Below, piece after piece: positions 63,817-64,000 of a DNA stretch of 64,000 bases (position 1 is its first letter; the number at the start of each line of letters is the position of its first letter). The notes under the pieces are model-generated. The model was not told the origin of the DNA and did not search any database. It was given only the letters and a program-made list of their open reading frames with translations. The DNA comes from an uncultured Alphaproteobacteria bacterium (GTDB lineage Bacteria; Pseudomonadota; Alphaproteobacteria; HIMB59; GCA-002718135), in contig CACBAT010000003.1 of assembly GCA_902537325.1 (NCBI GenBank), positions 40,140-104,139 on the forward strand, in the 5' to 3' direction. The position numbers were made by a program, and so were the translations under genes.

Positions 63817-64000
63817 TTTTATTTTTATCACCCGGAATACAAACAATATTCTGGCGAGCAAAGAAATGTTGTAACTCAAAATATTGATTTGATGCCAACA
63901 TTTATGACAATGCATGGTCACAATCTTCCTAAAGAGGTTAAAGGTAAATCTATATTAAACTTTCTAGATAAAGATAGTGAAAATGAGCATTTTGCTTTGT
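63817..64000 (+). CDS. Internal fragment of a sulfatase (partial)
   Basis: The plus-strand frame reads FYFYHPEYKQY, then RNVVTQNIDLMPTFM and LPKEVKGKSILNFL, and runs open to the window edge. The VxxIDLMPT and V-GKS-L elements are the late conserved part of the alkaline-phosphatase-fold sulfatases that cleave sulfate esters of glycans. The start of the gene is missing: it begins directly against the truncated permease. Start coordinate is approximate. Confidence 0.75.

Overview
The window is one continuous, very AT-rich (about 30% GC), gene-dense stretch of a bacterial chromosome with short spacers and many 1-20 base gene overlaps. Separate b' and b subunits in the F0 ATP synthase operon, a coxB-coxA-ctaB-(small ORF)-ctaG-coxC-surf1-thrC-M16 peptidase order, DUF6494 and DUF3035 proteins and a lipid A/Kdo gene set all point to an alphaproteobacterium. 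Low GC, compact spacing, many solute transporters and glnA-type glutamine riboswitches suggest a streamlined marine lineage (AEGEAN-169/HIMB59-like or SAR11-like). The taxonomic placement is inference.

Layout. 1-2.3 kb: F0 ATP synthase operon. 2.4-5.3 kb: ispH, thrB, rnhA and a YceI-like protein. 5.3-14 kb: carbohydrate and hydroxyacid catabolism (xylulokinase, EamA exporter, serine hydrolase, Ldh2-family dehydrogenase, FAD-linked dehydrogenase, IlvD/Edd dehydratase, SMP-30 lactonase). 14-19.5 kb: a one-direction cluster of two MocD-like membrane desaturase/oxygenases, one sterol-desaturase-family hydroxylase, a divergent PanB-like protein, a Rieske ferredoxin and its FAD reductase. A sugar ABC transporter (binding protein, one-domain ATPase, permease) lies divergently next to it at 19.7-22.5 kb. 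Together these look like an uptake and oxidation pathway for an unidentified small polyol, sugar or cyclitol.

22.5-26.5 kb: SDR dehydrogenase, peroxiredoxin, DsbD/ScsB-like protein, AlgH, and a small unknown protein. 26.6-30.2 kb: two paralogous ammonium transporter genes, each preceded by a tandem pair of glutamine riboswitch aptamers, with a small winged-helix protein between them; no glnK is present. 30.2-33.9 kb: a sugar oxidoreductase/isomerase pair, a glutamine amidotransferase, a DNA alkyl-repair protein and a DUF6494 protein.

33.9-43.5 kb: M16 peptidase, threonine synthase, M32 carboxypeptidase and the cytochrome c oxidase operon, including a 35-residue membrane protein and a SURF1 gene whose reading frame has no ordinary start codon. 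43.6-50.7 kb: rsmE, ubiA, and an envelope block (MsbA-like ABC transporter, acyltransferase, waaA, lpxK, lpxL-like). 50.7-60.3 kb: housekeeping genes (xseA, tadA, C26 hydrolase, pseudouridine synthase, rsmD, pgi, DUF3035 lipoprotein, lspA, ileS, ribF). 60.4-63.8 kb: xylA, a ThuA-like protein, a Gfo/Idh/MocA oxidoreductase and the end of a sugar ABC permease. At about 63,815 the permease stops abruptly against a sulfatase fragment on the other strand, which looks like a recombination or assembly junction.

I saw no rRNA, tRNA, insertion sequence, prophage or CRISPR array. The most interesting items are the four glutamine aptamers with a conserved candidate anti-Shine-Dalgarno block, and the oxygenase cluster with its PanB-like protein that seems to lack the metal-binding residues of real PanB.
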